Notes: generated from the sequence alone by a model not told the origin. Positions 15,687-25,680 are shown, counted from the stretch's first letter. The stretch: 38,247 bases of DNA from Alphaproteobacteria bacterium (GCA_021776235.1 JAJFGG010000011.1:1-38247); one strand, 5' to 3'. Translations and numbers: made by a program.

Positions 15687-17234
15687 ATGCCGCAACATTC
15701 AAGACGTGTCGCCCTGTGCGGCGTTATTCTGGAAAGCAACGCGTTTTCCCCCGTCGCGGATGAAGCGGATTTTCGCCGGGCTCTTTACATGGAAGGGCCG
15801 GAAATTGTCGATGAAGCGCGCCAGGCGGTCTCGCGCCTGCCCCGGGAAATGGCCGCCTTTGTCCAGACCATGGACGCCACCGGGCCCTGGACGCCGGTGC
15901 CATTGCTGGTAACGGGCTGCCCGCCGTGGGGTCCCATTGACGGTGATTTTTTTCGCCGTTGCGTCGCCCAAATCACGGCCGGTCTGGGCGCCGCCGGTGA
16001 CCTGGACGGCGTCTATATCGCCAACCATGGTGCCATGGTGGCAACCGACGACGGCGATCCGGATGGCGGCATGATGGCGGCTATCCGCGACGCGCTGGGC
16101 CCGGACGCCGCGGTGGTGGCAACCCTGGATCTGCACGCCAATATTTCCCAGCGGATGGTCGAGGCCAGCGATGCCATCATCGGCTACCAGACCAATCCAC
16201 ATGTGGACCAGGTCCAGCGCGGCGAGGAAGCGGCCCTGTTGCTGCGCCAGATATTCGCCGGCATGCGTCCGCGGCAGACGTTGGTGCGCCTGCCATTGGT
16301 ACCCCCCAGCACGACCCTGTTGACGGCCGCGGGCCCCTACGGCGATCTGATTGACTATGGCCAGCGGCGGTCAAGGGAACTGGCGGGCGAGATTGTCAAT
16401 GTTTCAGTATTCGGCAATTTTGCATTTTCGGACTCGGCAAAGAACGGTCTTGCCGTCGTGGTAACGGCACGCTCCGATGAAGATAAAGCTGTTGATTTAG
16501 CGAATGAGATAGCCGCACGGGCCTGGCAGAACCGCACCACCTTCAGCCGAGACATGATGCCGATCGGCGACGCGGTCGTTCTGGCTGCCGCCGTTGCCAG
16601 CGAGCCGGCGCGCGCACCGGTGATCTTTTCCGATGCGGGCGACAATCCGGGCGGCGGCGGCGAAGGGCGGACGACCTGGCTTTTAGAGGCGCTCACCGAT
16701 GCCGGCGCCCAAGGTGTCTATTACGGCGCGTTCTTCGACCAGGACCTGGCGGCCGAGGCCCACGCTCTGGGCACGGGCACGGAATTCGATGCCGTCTTCA
16801 ACCGCACGGGCGACACCGAGTTTTCCAAGCGTTTCGAAACCAGGGCCAAGGTACTGCAGCTTAGTAACGGCGAGATGGTCGGGCGCCTGGGCATCTACAA
16901 GAACCGGATGCTTAAGCTGGGGCCCAGTGCGGCCCTTGAAATCGGCGGCACGGGCGGCATCATCGTAATCGTGATCAGCGCCCGCCAACAGACGGCCGAC
17001 CCCATGTTCTTCGAGATGTTCGGCCTCGACATTGCCCGAGCCCGCTGCGTTTGCGTCAAATCGCGGGGCCATTTCAGGGCCGGCTTCGCGCCATGGTTCC
17101 TGCCCGAACAGGTTTTCGAAGTTGATACGGCGGGCCTGACATCGCCGGTGTTGACGCGCTTTCAGTGGCGCAATTTGCCGCGGCCGGTCTACCCTCTTGA
17201 TCCCGATACCACATGGTCGCCCGCGCAATCATGA
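15687..17234 (+). CDS. M81-family metallopeptidase (MlrC-like)
   Basis: A 515-residue protein of the MlrC family, named for the last enzyme of microcystin-LR breakdown but widespread in bacteria that never meet microcystin. Zinc-site residues are visible: E16 in ESNAFSP, D148 and H150 in TLDLHANIS, and H172 in YQTNPHVD. The C-terminal domain carries SDAGDNPGGGGEG and a long tail. GAAGGAG lies before the ATG. The last 86 codons recur almost exactly at 21010-21268. Members often sit in operons for cyclic amide or peptide catabolism; the substrate here is unknown. Confidence 0.93.
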   Translation: MPQHSRRVALCGVILESNAFSPVADEADFRRALYMEGPEIVDEARQAVSRLPREMAAFVQTMDATGPWTPVPLLVTGCPPWGPIDGDFFRRCVAQITAGLGAAGDLDGVYIANHGAMVATDDGDPDGGMMAAIRDALGPDAAVVATLDLHANISQRMVEASDAIIGYQTNPHVDQVQRGEEAALLLRQIFAGMRPRQTLVRLPLVPPSTTLLTAAGPYGDLIDYGQRRSRELAGEIVNVSVFGNFAFSDSAKNGLAVVVTARSDEDKAVDLANEIAARAWQNRTTFSRDMMPIGDAVVLAAAVASEPARAPVIFSDAGDNPGGGGEGRTTWLLEALTDAGAQGVYYGAFFDQDLAAEAHALGTGTEFDAVFNRTGDTEFSKRFETRAKVLQLSNGEMVGRLGIYKNRMLKLGPSAALEIGGTGGIIVIVISARQQTADPMFFEMFGLDIARARCVCVKSRGHFRAGFAPWFLPEQVFEVDTAGLTSPVLTRFQWRNLPRPVYPLDPDTTWSPAQS

Positions 17235-17235
17235 T
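16977..17235 (+). repeat. Direct repeat, copy A (3' end of the MlrC gene)
   Basis: These 259 bases recur at 21010-21268 with four differences that I could count, in the same orientation and 4,033 bases apart. Identity starts at AGCGCCCGCC and ends at ATGAT, just past the stop. Confidence 0.95.
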
Positions 17236-17299
17236 CATTCGCTAGAGCGTGTCGCAGCCTCGGCAAGGCGCGGGCGAGCCCGGTCGACCCGAATAGAGG

Positions 17300-17490
17300 T
17301 CAGGCCTCGAAGGGGATCAGTTCAATGAACTTGGTGACCTGCAGCATCTGCCGGACCTGCCCCTGGGGCCGCCGTAGGCGGAGCTGCAGGACCTTCTTCT
17401 CCACCGTTTCGCGGGATTGCCGGAAAATTCAAGGGCTCCGCTCAGGAACATTGCTCTACCGTTTTCATCGTCCCTGGCGTTGTACTGCAT
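17300..17490 (-). pseudogene. Broken STAS-domain gene
   Basis: On the minus strand, an ATG at 17488-17490, preceded by AGGGGCG, begins MQYNARDDENGRAMFLSGAL and EFSG, a typical start for a short STAS (anti-sigma-antagonist-like) protein. The frame then goes astray, but shifting frame yields VEKKVLQ, LRRPQGQVRQML, VTKFIELIPFEA and TGA at 17300, the usual STAS tail. STAS domains are about 100 residues; only about 60 are left, so a middle part holding the phospho-serine site is deleted and the frame is shifted. It lies 73 bases downstream of the chemoreceptor gene, with which it was probably once transcribed. Confidence 0.65.
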
Positions 17491-17563
17491 GATTTTGCGC
17501 CCCTATCGGATTTCAAGGTTGCCCATATGGCCTGCCGAAGCGGCTATGGATTTTTCCATCTGT

Positions 17564-19666
17564 TTAGGCAGTACGAACCTCCCCCAGGAACGTATCCACG
17601 CTGCCGTGGAGCTCGGCCATCGGTTCTTGTATGTCCTGTGAAGCCCAAAGTACCCTGATGGCGGCGCCGTAGGACATGGCCGAAGCCTGCGACAGTTCGG
17701 TGACGCTGTTCAAGACCGATGCGGCATCATCGCTGACGGCGTTCGCATTGCGGGCGATCTCACCTGTCGCGGCGCGCTGCTCCTCGACGGCGGCAGCGAT
17801 CGCGGTGGAAATCTCGCTCATTTGACGAATGGTTTTGCTGATACCTTCAATGCCCGTCACCGCGTTTCCGGTCGCCCCCTGCACCTCGTTGATCTGATGC
17901 GCGATATCCTCGGTCGCCTTGGCGGTCTGATTGGCCAGGTTCTTGACTTCGGAAGCGACGACGGCAAAGCCCTTGCCGGCATCGCCGGCCCGGGCCGCTT
18001 CGATGGTTGCATTGAGCGCCAGCAGGTTGGTCTGGCTGGCAATGCCGTTGATCAACGCGACGACGTCACCAATCTTGTCGACGGCGCCCGCGAGACCATT
18101 GATCATTTCGTTAGAGCGGTCGGCCTCCCCGACGGCGGACTCGGCTATCGTCGTCGAGCGCTCAACCTGGCCGCCGATTTCGCCAATCGAGTTCGCCAGT
18201 TGTTCAGCTGCGGAGACGACGGTGGCGACATTGCCGTGCGAGCGATTGGCGGCCTCGGCGACCTCTAAAGAGTGGCTGCCGCTCTTGTCCATGCTGCCGG
18301 ACATAATGACGGCGGTGTCGCCCATCTCGGTCGCGGACGTGGAGACTGATTTGACGACCTCACCGACGGTCGCCCCGAACGTGTCCGCCAGCCTCGACAT
18401 CGTGGCAGCCTTCCGCTCTTCAGCCTGGCGCTCGGCTTCCTCCTTCTCGGTCGACATTTTCTGCATCGCGACTTGGGCGTCGCGGAAACTGCCGATGGCC
18501 TCCCTGATGGCCGCCAGTTCGCGAATACGCGCGGCTGGCATGGTGACGTCGGTATTGCCGTTGCTAAGCTGGTTCAAGGTGACGCTGGCATGCACAAGTG
18601 GTTTCAATAAGTGTCGCCGGCCGACCCAACCGATCAACAAGGCAAAGACTACCATGATGGCCAAGCTGGCAACAGCGGCGCTCTGAATTGCTTTCGCGCT
18701 TTCGGCGATAGTCCCGATGCTTTCATCGGTGACCTTCACGGCGTTGGAGGAAAGGCTTTCTCCGATCTCGGTGAGCGTAGTGATGGCAAGTTCGGAGCTG
18801 GACTTCGCTTTTCCTTGCTCGATCAGCTCCGCGCGCCGCAATTCGAAGCTATTGTCGAGCGCCTCCAATTGCTCCATGAGTGGCTGCAGATATTCGTAGT
18901 CACCCGTACTGGGCAAGGCCTTCAACAGCGCCCGCAGGCGCTGGAGCGTCTTCACGAATTGATCCGCGCTTTTTTCCAATTCCTTTTCGACCACTATATC
19001 CGTCGCCAACAACAGGAAGGCGCGGCTATCACGAACGCCAGTGAGCAGACCCTGACTGGAATAGTTGATCTGAAACATTGAATTGAGATCGTCGACAAGT
19101 TGCTCGCGGTCACTTTCGTCGGCCTCGACCAGTTCTTCGAGAAGCTCTTCCAGACTCGACGCGCTGTCGTCGGCGATCGAAGCCAGATTATCGTCGATCT
19201 CTTTGATGATGCCGGCCGCTTTGGTCAGGTTGCCGTGCAGTTTCGTGCCAAGTTTTTCGGCGTTGTCGGTGTGTTGGCCGGCCAGACGGATCGCCGCGAT
19301 GGCTTCGGAAATTTTCTCCTGCTGCGGACCGTCTGCGCCCTCCAACAGCGTCAAAGTCACCGTCTCCGCTTCCTCGAGCCGTTGTGACCGCTGGGCAGTG
19401 GTCAGCGCATGAATAAGCTGTATCGCAACCTTTGTCAGGCTCTCAGTGGCGAGAGCGCGCCGCTGCTGCGAAGCCGCATCCGGTATCGTCACGGTTCGCG
19501 TCTTGATCGCCAGTTTTTCTATGCCTAGCAATCGGGAGCCAATTACCGATGACGTTATCAATAGTGACAGGCCGATCAGCAACGCAAGCGCCGCCATCGC
19601 GACGGCCAGGCCAACTTGACGGGATGTTGCCCGGGTATCGCTGCTGCAATCTTGTGTGGTACTCAT
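17564..19666 (-). CDS. Methyl-accepting chemotaxis protein
   Basis: A 700-residue transmembrane chemoreceptor. Order: cytoplasmic start, TM1 at about 17-43, a periplasmic helical sensor domain of about 285 residues (44-330), TM2 at 330-348, HAMP, and the cytoplasmic signalling coiled coil with the hairpin tip [20 protein letters not shown]-type signature and [10 protein letters not shown]. The sensor domain is long and all-helical, consistent with a helical bimodular type, which binds organic acids in studied cases; ligand unknown. GGAGCGGTC lies directly before the ATG at 19666. It follows the haem-binding-like gene by 79 bases, so they may form one operon, and a broken STAS gene is downstream. 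No cheA or cheW is in the window. Confidence 0.94.
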   Translation of the reverse strand: MSTTQDCSSDTRATSRQVGLAVAMAALALLIGLSLLITSSVIGSRLLGIEKLAIKTRTVTIPDAASQQRRALATESLTKVAIQLIHALTTAQRSQRLEEAETVTLTLLEGADGPQQEKISEAIAAIRLAGQHTDNAEKLGTKLHGNLTKAAGIIKEIDDNLASIADDSASSLEELLEELVEADESDREQLVDDLNSMFQINYSSQGLLTGVRDSRAFLLLATDIVVEKELEKSADQFVKTLQRLRALLKALPSTGDYEYLQPLMEQLEALDNSFELRRAELIEQGKAKSSSELAITTLTEIGESLSSNAVKVTDESIGTIAESAKAIQSAAVASLAIMVVFALLIGWVGRRHLLKPLVHASVTLNQLSNGNTDVTMPAARIRELAAIREAIGSFRDAQVAMQKMSTEKEEAERQAEERKAATMSRLADTFGATVGEVVKSVSTSATEMGDTAVIMSGSMDKSGSHSLEVAEAANRSHGNVATVVSAAEQLANSIGEIGGQVERSTTIAESAVGEADRSNEMINGLAGAVDKIGDVVALINGIASQTNLLALNATIEAARAGDAGKGFAVVASEVKNLANQTAKATEDIAHQINEVQGATGNAVTGIEGISKTIRQMSEISTAIAAAVEEQRAATGEIARNANAVSDDAASVLNSVTELSQASAMSYGAAIRVLWASQDIQEPMAELHGSVDTFLGEVRTA

Positions 19667-19745
19667 GACCGCTCCGTACTGACTTGATCGGCGACACCGG
19701 AATCGGAGGTGCCGTCGAGACACCCCCGTTTCTCGATCGGTAGAT

Positions 19746-20603
19746 TCAAGAACCCGCGCCGTGGGTTTTCAGGACGATCGTCTCGGAGACACTGTGCTTT
19801 TTGCCACCGACGGCGTTGAAGACGGCAATCGCGACTTCAATAGTACCCGCTGCCGGAATAACGGCATCGTCGGCGTGGCCGGTATCGAGCTTGCGCGCCA
19901 GTTCGAGATACCACTTGCCATCGCGCCAAACGCCTTTCGCCTTCACATCGGCGATGCTGCCCTTGGCGCTCGTGTTGACGGCATAGCTTGGCATGATGTC
20001 GCCCTGCTTGGCATCATACTTTACCGGTTTGTACAAACGGTCACCAGCATCGCTCTTGCGGGCCAGATAGACTTTTTTGCCGTCCTTCGTCTTGAATTTC
20101 TTGGCCTTCTCGAAGGGCTCGGCGGAGACCTTCCAGAATTTATCATGGGCGAGGCCGCCTGGATTGGAACGGCTGGCCTTCCAGTGCCAAACATCGGCCT
20201 CGAAGGCGCGGCCGTCGAGCTTGTTGGCCGAGAAGTCACCGGACATCTTCAAGGAGATGGCGAACCGGTCCTCCTTTTCCTTGCCCTTTTTGTACGATTG
20301 CGCCGACTCGTTCCATTTATAGGGCTTATGATACTTGCCTTCGCTGGCATCCGGCCAAACGGCGAGGACGTAAATCATGTCGCCCTTGATGGCGGCCTTG
20401 ATTTCGACCGTGGCGACACCGCCCTTGCCGGTCAACGGCACCGTCACGCCGCCCACATTGGTCCATTCCGAGGCATCACCATCCAGTTTGATGTTTTGGT
20501 CCGTGGCTTTCGCCTCAAGGCTCTGCTGGGCCATGGCCGGGCCGGCAAGGCCAATGACGGCTGCCAGCGCGGCGGGTATTGCGATAACTTTAAAAATTTT
20601 CAT
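19746..20603 (-). CDS. Periplasmic ethylbenzene-dehydrogenase-type haem-binding protein
   Basis: A 285-residue exported protein. A signal peptide ([15 protein letters not shown], cleavage after AMA before QQS) is followed by a beta-rich domain like the gamma subunit of ethylbenzene and related dehydrogenases (PF09459), which binds haem b. Visible family features are LDGDASEW at the start, the [11 protein letters not shown] strand, DRFAISLKM, the [18 protein letters not shown] segment and the WYLELARKL strand near the end. In this family Met and Lys ligands hold haem; I cannot assign them here. There is no CxxCH. GGAGCGAC precedes the ATG, the same leader as the downstream chemoreceptor, suggesting a shared unit. 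Catalytic molybdenum subunits are not adjacent. Confidence 0.75.
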   Translation of the reverse strand: MKIFKVIAIPAALAAVIGLAGPAMAQQSLEAKATDQNIKLDGDASEWTNVGGVTVPLTGKGGVATVEIKAAIKGDMIYVLAVWPDASEGKYHKPYKWNESAQSYKKGKEKEDRFAISLKMSGDFSANKLDGRAFEADVWHWKASRSNPGGLAHDKFWKVSAEPFEKAKKFKTKDGKKVYLARKSDAGDRLYKPVKYDAKQGDIMPSYAVNTSAKGSIADVKAKGVWRDGKWYLELARKLDTGHADDAVIPAAGTIEVAIAVFNAVGGKKHSVSETIVLKTHGAGS

Positions 20604-20835
20604 GTCAGTCGCTCCGTCTAGCTGCAAATTCGAGAGAATTCGATTAATCGGACGAAGAATATCGCAAGTAATAGTAAATTATTAGTAATCAAAACTTGAA
20701 CTAGGACCCTAAAGTGAAGAATACTTTATGTATTTATAACGCAATTATAACATATATGGCAAAAAACAATCTATATACAGAAAAGGCTCTTTGTTTACAA
20801 AATGTCATACTGGGAACGTATTATTACGTCGCGGG
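20604..20835. other. AT-rich block upstream of the haem-binding gene
   Basis: From about 20636 to 20830 base composition turns strongly AT-rich, unlike the rest of the window, with runs such as ATAACATATATGG and TTTATAAC. It holds nested inverted repeats, among them TAATA-GTAAAT-TATTA near 20670-20685, flanked by CAAGT and ACTTG. Short frames here have no family-like sequence. It probably holds the promoter of the minus-strand haem-binding gene, and may be acquired DNA. Confidence 0.55.
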
Positions 20836-21009
20836 GATTTCAGCGGGGCCGGAGGCAACGCCATGGCAGCAGCCGCCGAGCCGCCCACTTGACATTTCTC
20901 TATGCGACGGCGATTTATGATGGCAGGTCTTCAATCCCTGAAGGGCGGACCGACAGCCTTGCCCTGACTCTGGCCCGGCCTCGCGACAGGGCACTCTTGC
21001 GGCGTGCGT
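20836..21009. other. GC-rich filler before the MlrC fragment
   Basis: About 170 bases between the AT-rich block and the repeat copy B. No gene, promoter or repeat is supported; it may be the remnant of another deleted gene. Confidence 0.35.
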
Positions 21010-21268
21010 AGCGCCCGCCAACAGACGGCCGACCCCATGTTCTTCGAGATGTTCGGCCTCGACATTGCCCGAGCCCGCTGCGTTTGCGTCAAATCGCGGG
21101 GCCATTTCAGGGCCGGCTTCGCGCCATGGTTCCCGCCCGAACAGGTTTTCGAAGTTGATACGGCGGGCCTGACATCGCCGCTGTTGGCGCGCTTTCAGTG
21201 GCGCAATTTGCCGCGGCCGGTCTACCCTCTCGATCCCGATACCACATGGTCGCCCGCGCAATCATGAT
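21010..21268 (+). pseudogene. MlrC C-terminal fragment, direct repeat copy B
   Basis: The sequence is the last 259 bases of the MlrC gene at 16977-17235 repeated with four base differences, three of which change the protein (Leu to Pro, Val to Leu, Thr to Ala). It reads to the same stop at 21265-21267 (QS, TGA) but has no start region, so it cannot make a functional enzyme. The mild bias to amino acid changes fits relaxed selection. It could be the tail of a former second MlrC gene or the trace of a recombination event that also placed the chemoreceptor region. Confidence 0.92.
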
Positions 21269-21405
21269 TATCGCGCAACCGGACGGGGACGCGCCGGCTC
21301 CACCGCCGCCGGCCAGGCCGTTTGATCATTGTTGAGAAAGGCATTTCAGCAAGATAGGCGGTTTCGGTTAAAGTTTTCATCTCACATGAACCGGAGGTCG
21401 AAATT

Positions 21406-22794
21406 ATGGCGCAGGTAGGGTGGACGTTACGCGGCAGAGTTCTTGTTGAGCACCTATTCCAGGAACTCACCGATACCTACGGCGCAACTTCGCCACTGGC
21501 GGGTTTTCGGGTGCGTGTCCAGGCCCGCCAGCGAGTGGCAGGGGTCTGGGGCAGCTGGAAGAAGTGGGATGATGTCATCATCAATGAGGATGATGCAGGC
21601 GCCTTTCAGGTCTCGAAAATCAAATCACACCACAATCGCCGGTTTCGTGTGCAAGTGCAGTTCAAGAGCGCGGATCTGGTAATCTTTGGTGCGCACCGGA
21701 CGCTGCTGCGGCAGGTTTCGAGAGCGCTCAGGCTGCGGACGCTTCGCAGCCTCGGCGCCGAACTGGTGCTTGATCAACTGCTTCAGCATTTCACCCGGCT
21801 GCCCTATCAGGCGGATTGGCATACGATTCATGTGGACCGGACGGGGAACGGCCGGCGGGCAGGTGTCATCGACCTCGGAGATCTTACCTTCGAGGCAAAC
21901 GCGCCCAATGATCTGGGCGATCGTGTCGCGCACCGGCAGGCGGAATTGTGGTTCCTTTACAGCCGCGTGATGGCGCTGTTCGAGGGCCTTGGCCAAGACT
22001 ATCGGTTCAAGAAAAAGATCGCGGTCAAGTATCCCCATAATAATCCATTACTCGGCGACCGGATCGAGGCATCCTATGCCAATCCCGAAAATCACATGGT
22101 CTATATCGTCGAGAACTCGGTCTGGGATGATTACGCGCGGATCGACTACATGTTGCATGAGATCATGCATATCTGGGCCTATCAGCACAGCCGCCGCGAG
22201 AAGGGCATGGCCTGGCAACTGATTATTCACGGCGACACGCACGGTCTGCAAAACCGGACCTGGGTCGCGTTCCATGAGGGCTTTGCGGAATGGGGCTATC
22301 ATCAGGTCTACCGGCGCCTATTTGGTCGAAACCCAACAATCGCGGCCGCGGGCACGACAGATATTCAATCTCGTCCCTTTAAACGCAGCGACCTGATCAG
22401 CAGGTACGGTCTGTCGAGCCTTGAGCAGGTGGACCGGCACGAATGGGGCTGGGTTTCCATCTTAAATCTGCTGACAACACCCGATCTTGTGAATTACACC
22501 TTTAACGGCAACGGCAGGTATATTGCCCGGACCCGTGCCCGCCCCAACAGGGCGCTGGTCTGCGATGATCCGGCGCTCGCATTCACGGATGTATTGCGCC
22601 TTTTTATCACCAACAGGCGGTCCGGCGCCGCCCGTCAGTTAGGACGCTCCGAGATGAACCTAGCAGGTTTCTTGCAGCGAGCGGTGGCGGTGGTTCCACA
22701 GTTCGATCGAACGGCGCGAACGGCGGTCCTAAGTTTGTTGGACCCCGCCCAGAACACCATGCCGCGTGATCTGTTGTGCCGCCCCAGACGTTAG
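21406..22794 (+). CDS. Uncharacterised HExxH metallopeptidase-like protein
   Basis: A 462-residue protein I do not recognise as a named family. Residues 251-255 read HEIMH, a zinc-peptidase HExxH motif, and 36-40 residues later comes FHEGFAEWGYH (E291, E295), in the position where gluzincins carry the third ligand; E295 is the likelier one. The first 100 residues are strand-rich with FRVRVQARQRVAG and look like a transthyretin or Ig-type domain. No signal peptide or transmembrane segment is seen, so it is cytoplasmic or exported by another route. An ACCGGAGG run precedes the ATG. A strong terminator follows, so it is a single-gene unit. Substrate unknown. Confidence 0.78.
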   Translation: MAQVGWTLRGRVLVEHLFQELTDTYGATSPLAGFRVRVQARQRVAGVWGSWKKWDDVIINEDDAGAFQVSKIKSHHNRRFRVQVQFKSADLVIFGAHRTLLRQVSRALRLRTLRSLGAELVLDQLLQHFTRLPYQADWHTIHVDRTGNGRRAGVIDLGDLTFEANAPNDLGDRVAHRQAELWFLYSRVMALFEGLGQDYRFKKKIAVKYPHNNPLLGDRIEASYANPENHMVYIVENSVWDDYARIDYMLHEIMHIWAYQHSRREKGMAWQLIIHGDTHGLQNRTWVAFHEGFAEWGYHQVYRRLFGRNPTIAAAGTTDIQSRPFKRSDLISRYGLSSLEQVDRHEWGWVSILNLLTTPDLVNYTFNGNGRYIARTRARPNRALVCDDPALAFTDVLRLFITNRRSGAARQLGRSEMNLAGFLQRAVAVVPQFDRTARTAVLSLLDPAQNTMPRDLLCRPRR

Positions 22795-22885
22795 CCAGCC
22801 TGCTGCATGCGTCAGGAAAAGCCTTCGTTCGATGCACCGGATAGTCGGATTTGGCGCACACTGACGGTTCGTAACGAAGAGTAGT

Positions 22886-22920
22886 GGGGGCAGCGGATCT
22901 CACCGCCGCCCCCGTTTTCT
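22886..22920 (+). terminator. Intrinsic terminator
   Basis: GGGGGCAGCGG (22886-22896) pairs with CCGCCGCCCCC (22903-22913) with one mismatch and a six-base loop, followed by GTTTTCTTG. It should end the metallopeptidase transcript. It also lies beyond the stop of the convergent molybdenum hydroxylase gene, but the T-run favours the plus strand. Confidence 0.8.
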
Positions 22921-22936
22921 TGTCCTTCTTGTTTCG

Positions 22937-25225
22937 CTAGATCTTCTTCAACTGATCGCCGATCGGCAGCTGCCGGATGCGTTTTCCGGTGGCGTCGAAG
23001 ATGGCGTTGACCAGGGCCGGGGTGTATGGCGGCACCGCCGGTTCACCGACACCACAGGGACGCAGGTGGGTGAAGTCTTCGATGATGTGCACCTGCACAT
23101 CCAGCGGCGCGCCACTGATCCGGGTAACCGGATAGTCATCGAAGTTGCCTTGGTCGACCGCACCCTTGGTCGTGGTGATCTTGCCTTCACGGGCAATTGA
23201 ATTGCCGTAGACCACGGCGCCCTCGACCTGCTTGCGGATACCCTCCGGGTTGACATAACGGCCACAGTCTATCGCCACGTCGACGCGCGGGATGTGCAAA
23301 CTGCCGTCGTCACGCACCACGGCGTGCACCGCCGTCGCCACATAGCTTTGGAAACTGCGGTGACAGGCCAGGCCCAGGCCATGCCCCGTGGGCATGGTCT
23401 TGCCATAGCCCGACCTGACCGCGACCGTACGCAACGCGTTGGAAAGGCGATTGGGCATGATTGGCCAGTCCTCGATACTGTCGCCGTAGTTCCAGTACTT
23501 CTCGACGCCATCCTTTGCCAGGTCCATGTTGTCGGCGTCGCCGATCAGTTCCAACAGCATTTCCAGCGGATCGCGCCCGGCCGCCACCGCCAGCTCGTTG
23601 GCGAAACAGTTCATGGCATAGGCGTGCTGGATATTGTTCACCGAACGATACCAGCCGACCCGGATCATGATATCGGCCTCGCCATTTTCGATGCGGATGT
23701 TGGGCACGTTGTTGTAAGGCAGATCCACCAGGCCGAGACCAAACTCGATGCCGAAGCCGTTCTTCGCCACGGGGTTCCAAAGACCGACGATGGACGGCCA
23801 GGCGCCTGCGTGCTTCCACGATGTGACCTTGCCGGCTTTATCCAACCCCGCGCTCAGGGACTGGGCACAGGCGGCATGGTAAAAACCGTTGCGGATTTCA
23901 TCCTCGCGGGTCCATTGCACCCGCACTGGCGCGCCGGCCTTTTTGGAGAGAATGGCCGCCTCGCAGATGAAATCGGCCTTGGACTTGCGTCCAAAACCAC
24001 CACCCAGCAGTGTCACCTCGCAGGTCACGTCCTTTTTATCGATGCCCAGGGCTTCGGCCACATATTGCCGGGCCTGGTTCGGCGACTGGGTCGCGGCCCA
24101 GATCTTCACCGGCATGGACGTCGCATCGACCACCGAAACCGGCGGTTCCATGGGCGTATGAATGAAGTAGGGCACGAAATATTCGGCCTCCACCACTTTA
24201 TCCGCCGCCTTCAATGCCGCATCCACATCACCGCGATCGCGGATCTTCATGCCGCCCTTGCGCGCGGAAGCCCGCAGTTTATCGTCGTAGGTACGGCTGT
24301 CATGGGCCACGTGAGGGCCCAGATCCCAATCGATCTTCAGCTTGTCGCGGCCCTGCATGACCGACCAGGTATTGGTGCCGATCACCGCCACGCCGCCAAG
24401 GGCCCGGAACTCGGCTCCCTTGTCGTCGGCCAGAGGGGGAATCTCCACGACCTGTTCGACGCCCTGGACTTTCAGGGCCTCGGTGGCATCGAACGATTTC
24501 ACCTTGCCACGATAGACCGGCGAACGGGCCACCACGGCAATTTTCATGCCGGGGATGGAGACATCAGCGCCATAGCTGGCGCCGCCCGTGGTGATGTCGT
24601 AGTTGTCCACCGCAGGCATATCCTTGCCGATGTATTTCCATTCCGAAGGATGCTTCATCTTGGGCTTGGCATCGCCTTCCGGCAGCTTGATCTTTGCCGC
24701 CGCGCCGGCCAAATCACCAAAGCCCAGCGATTTCCCGGACGCGGTATGATAAACGCGATGATCCTTGGCATAGACCTCCTGGGGCTGAACGCCCCAGGCC
24801 CTGGCGGCTGCCTGTTCCAGTACGTAACGGGCCGAAGCGCCCATTTCGCGCATGGCTTCAAAACCATGGCGGGTACTGCGGGAGCCATCGGTGTTTTGCG
24901 CGTCCTTGCCCGGCGGGTCGTATTTGGCTGGATCGCCCGGCGCCTGCCAGATCTTGACACGGTTCCAATCGGCCTCCATTTCATCGGCGATGATCATGGG
25001 CATGCCCGTGCGTACGCCTTGGCCCATTTCGGAACGGCTGCAGGTCAACGTGACCGTGCCGCCTGCATCGATGCTGACAAAGAAGTTGGGTGCGGCGGCG
25101 GCGCCGGCGGCCTGTGCTTCGCCGAACAGGCCCCTTGGCGCCAAATGGGCGCCCAGAACCAGGGCGCCGCTGGCGCCGGCCGTTTTCAACATGTCGCGGC
25201 GGCTGAGATTGAGAATTTGTGCCAT
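22937..25225 (-). CDS. Molybdenum hydroxylase large subunit (IorB-like, Tat-exported)
   Basis: A 762-residue xanthine dehydrogenase-family molybdopterin-binding subunit of the isoquinoline 1-oxidoreductase beta type. The N-terminus has a Tat signal (SRRDMLK then a hydrophobic run ending AQA). Molybdopterin motifs include [13 protein letters not shown], the [10 protein letters not shown] loop and [16 protein letters not shown], where the Glu of GEP is the catalytic base. Family members hydroxylate N-heterocycles or oxidise aldehydes; electrons go to the 2Fe-2S partner encoded just upstream. AAGGAGG lies seven bases before the ATG at 25225, two bases after the partner's stop. Members are often accompanied by a c-type cytochrome subunit and an XdhC-like maturation protein, neither of which is nearby. 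Exact substrate cannot be read. Confidence 0.93.
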   Translation of the reverse strand: MAQILNLSRRDMLKTAGASGALVLGAHLAPRGLFGEAQAAGAAAAPNFFVSIDAGGTVTLTCSRSEMGQGVRTGMPMIIADEMEADWNRVKIWQAPGDPAKYDPPGKDAQNTDGSRSTRHGFEAMREMGASARYVLEQAAARAWGVQPQEVYAKDHRVYHTASGKSLGFGDLAGAAAKIKLPEGDAKPKMKHPSEWKYIGKDMPAVDNYDITTGGASYGADVSIPGMKIAVVARSPVYRGKVKSFDATEALKVQGVEQVVEIPPLADDKGAEFRALGGVAVIGTNTWSVMQGRDKLKIDWDLGPHVAHDSRTYDDKLRASARKGGMKIRDRGDVDAALKAADKVVEAEYFVPYFIHTPMEPPVSVVDATSMPVKIWAATQSPNQARQYVAEALGIDKKDVTCEVTLLGGGFGRKSKADFICEAAILSKKAGAPVRVQWTREDEIRNGFYHAACAQSLSAGLDKAGKVTSWKHAGAWPSIVGLWNPVAKNGFGIEFGLGLVDLPYNNVPNIRIENGEADIMIRVGWYRSVNNIQHAYAMNCFANELAVAAGRDPLEMLLELIGDADNMDLAKDGVEKYWNYGDSIEDWPIMPNRLSNALRTVAVRSGYGKTMPTGHGLGLACHRSFQSYVATAVHAVVRDDGSLHIPRVDVAIDCGRYVNPEGIRKQVEGAVVYGNSIAREGKITTTKGAVDQGNFDDYPVTRISGAPLDVQVHIIEDFTHLRPCGVGEPAVPPYTPALVNAIFDATGKRIRQLPIGDQLKKI

Positions 25226-25227
25226 GA

Positions 25228-25680
25228 TCAAACCTCCTTCGCGGCTGTTCGCACCGCTGCATGGATGCGCTGATAGGTGCCGCAGCGGCAGATGTTGCCA
25301 TCCATGCCATCGATGATCTCTTGATCGCTGGGATCCGGATTTTGGCTCAGCAAAGCAGCCGCCTGCATGATCTGCCCGGCCTGGCAATAGCCGCACTGGG
25401 GCACATTCTCGGCCCGCCAGGCGCGCTGTACCGGATGGTTGCCATCCGGATCCAGGCCTTCGATGGTGGTCACCTCCTTACCGTCGGCATCGGACATCGC
25501 TGTGACGCAGCCCCGCACGGCTTCGCCACCCACATGTACCGTACAGGTGCCGCACAGAGCCGCACCGCAACCGAACTTGCTTCCCGTCAGTCCGATCTCG
25601 TCCCGGAGATACCAAAGCAGGGGCATGTTCGGATCGCCATTAAACTGCCGGCTGATACCGTTGACTTTCAAGGCAATCAT
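25228..25680 (-). CDS. (2Fe-2S)-binding subunit of molybdenum hydroxylase (IorA-like)
   Basis: A 150-residue two-cluster ferredoxin-type subunit. The plant-type cluster ligands are C38, C43, C46 and C58 ([10 protein letters not shown]), and the second cluster uses C96, C99, C131 and C133 (QCGYCQ and CRCG). It passes electrons from the molybdopterin subunit to an external acceptor. Length and pattern match IorA/CoxS-type proteins. GGGAGG precedes the ATG at 25680. The molybdopterin subunit starts two bases after its stop, so both are made from one message. It lacks a signal sequence of its own and would be exported with the Tat-bearing partner. Confidence 0.95.
   Translation of the reverse strand: MIALKVNGISRQFNGDPNMPLLWYLRDEIGLTGSKFGCGAALCGTCTVHVGGEAVRGCVTAMSDADGKEVTTIEGLDPDGNHPVQRAWRAENVPQCGYCQAGQIMQAAALLSQNPDPSDQEIIDGMDGNICRCGTYQRIHAAVRTAAKEV

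Noticed and set aside
19715-19735. CGAGA/TCTCG stem between haem-binding and chemoreceptor genes
   Set aside because: Only five pairs and no T-run on the minus strand; too weak to call a terminator.
20714-20920. 68-codon frame in the AT-rich block
   Set aside because: No ribosome binding site or family-like sequence; composition shifts halfway, so it is chance.
23294-25273. A 659-codon open frame on the plus strand
   Set aside because: It lies opposite the molybdopterin subunit, whose motifs are unambiguous; long antisense frames are common in GC-rich coding DNA.
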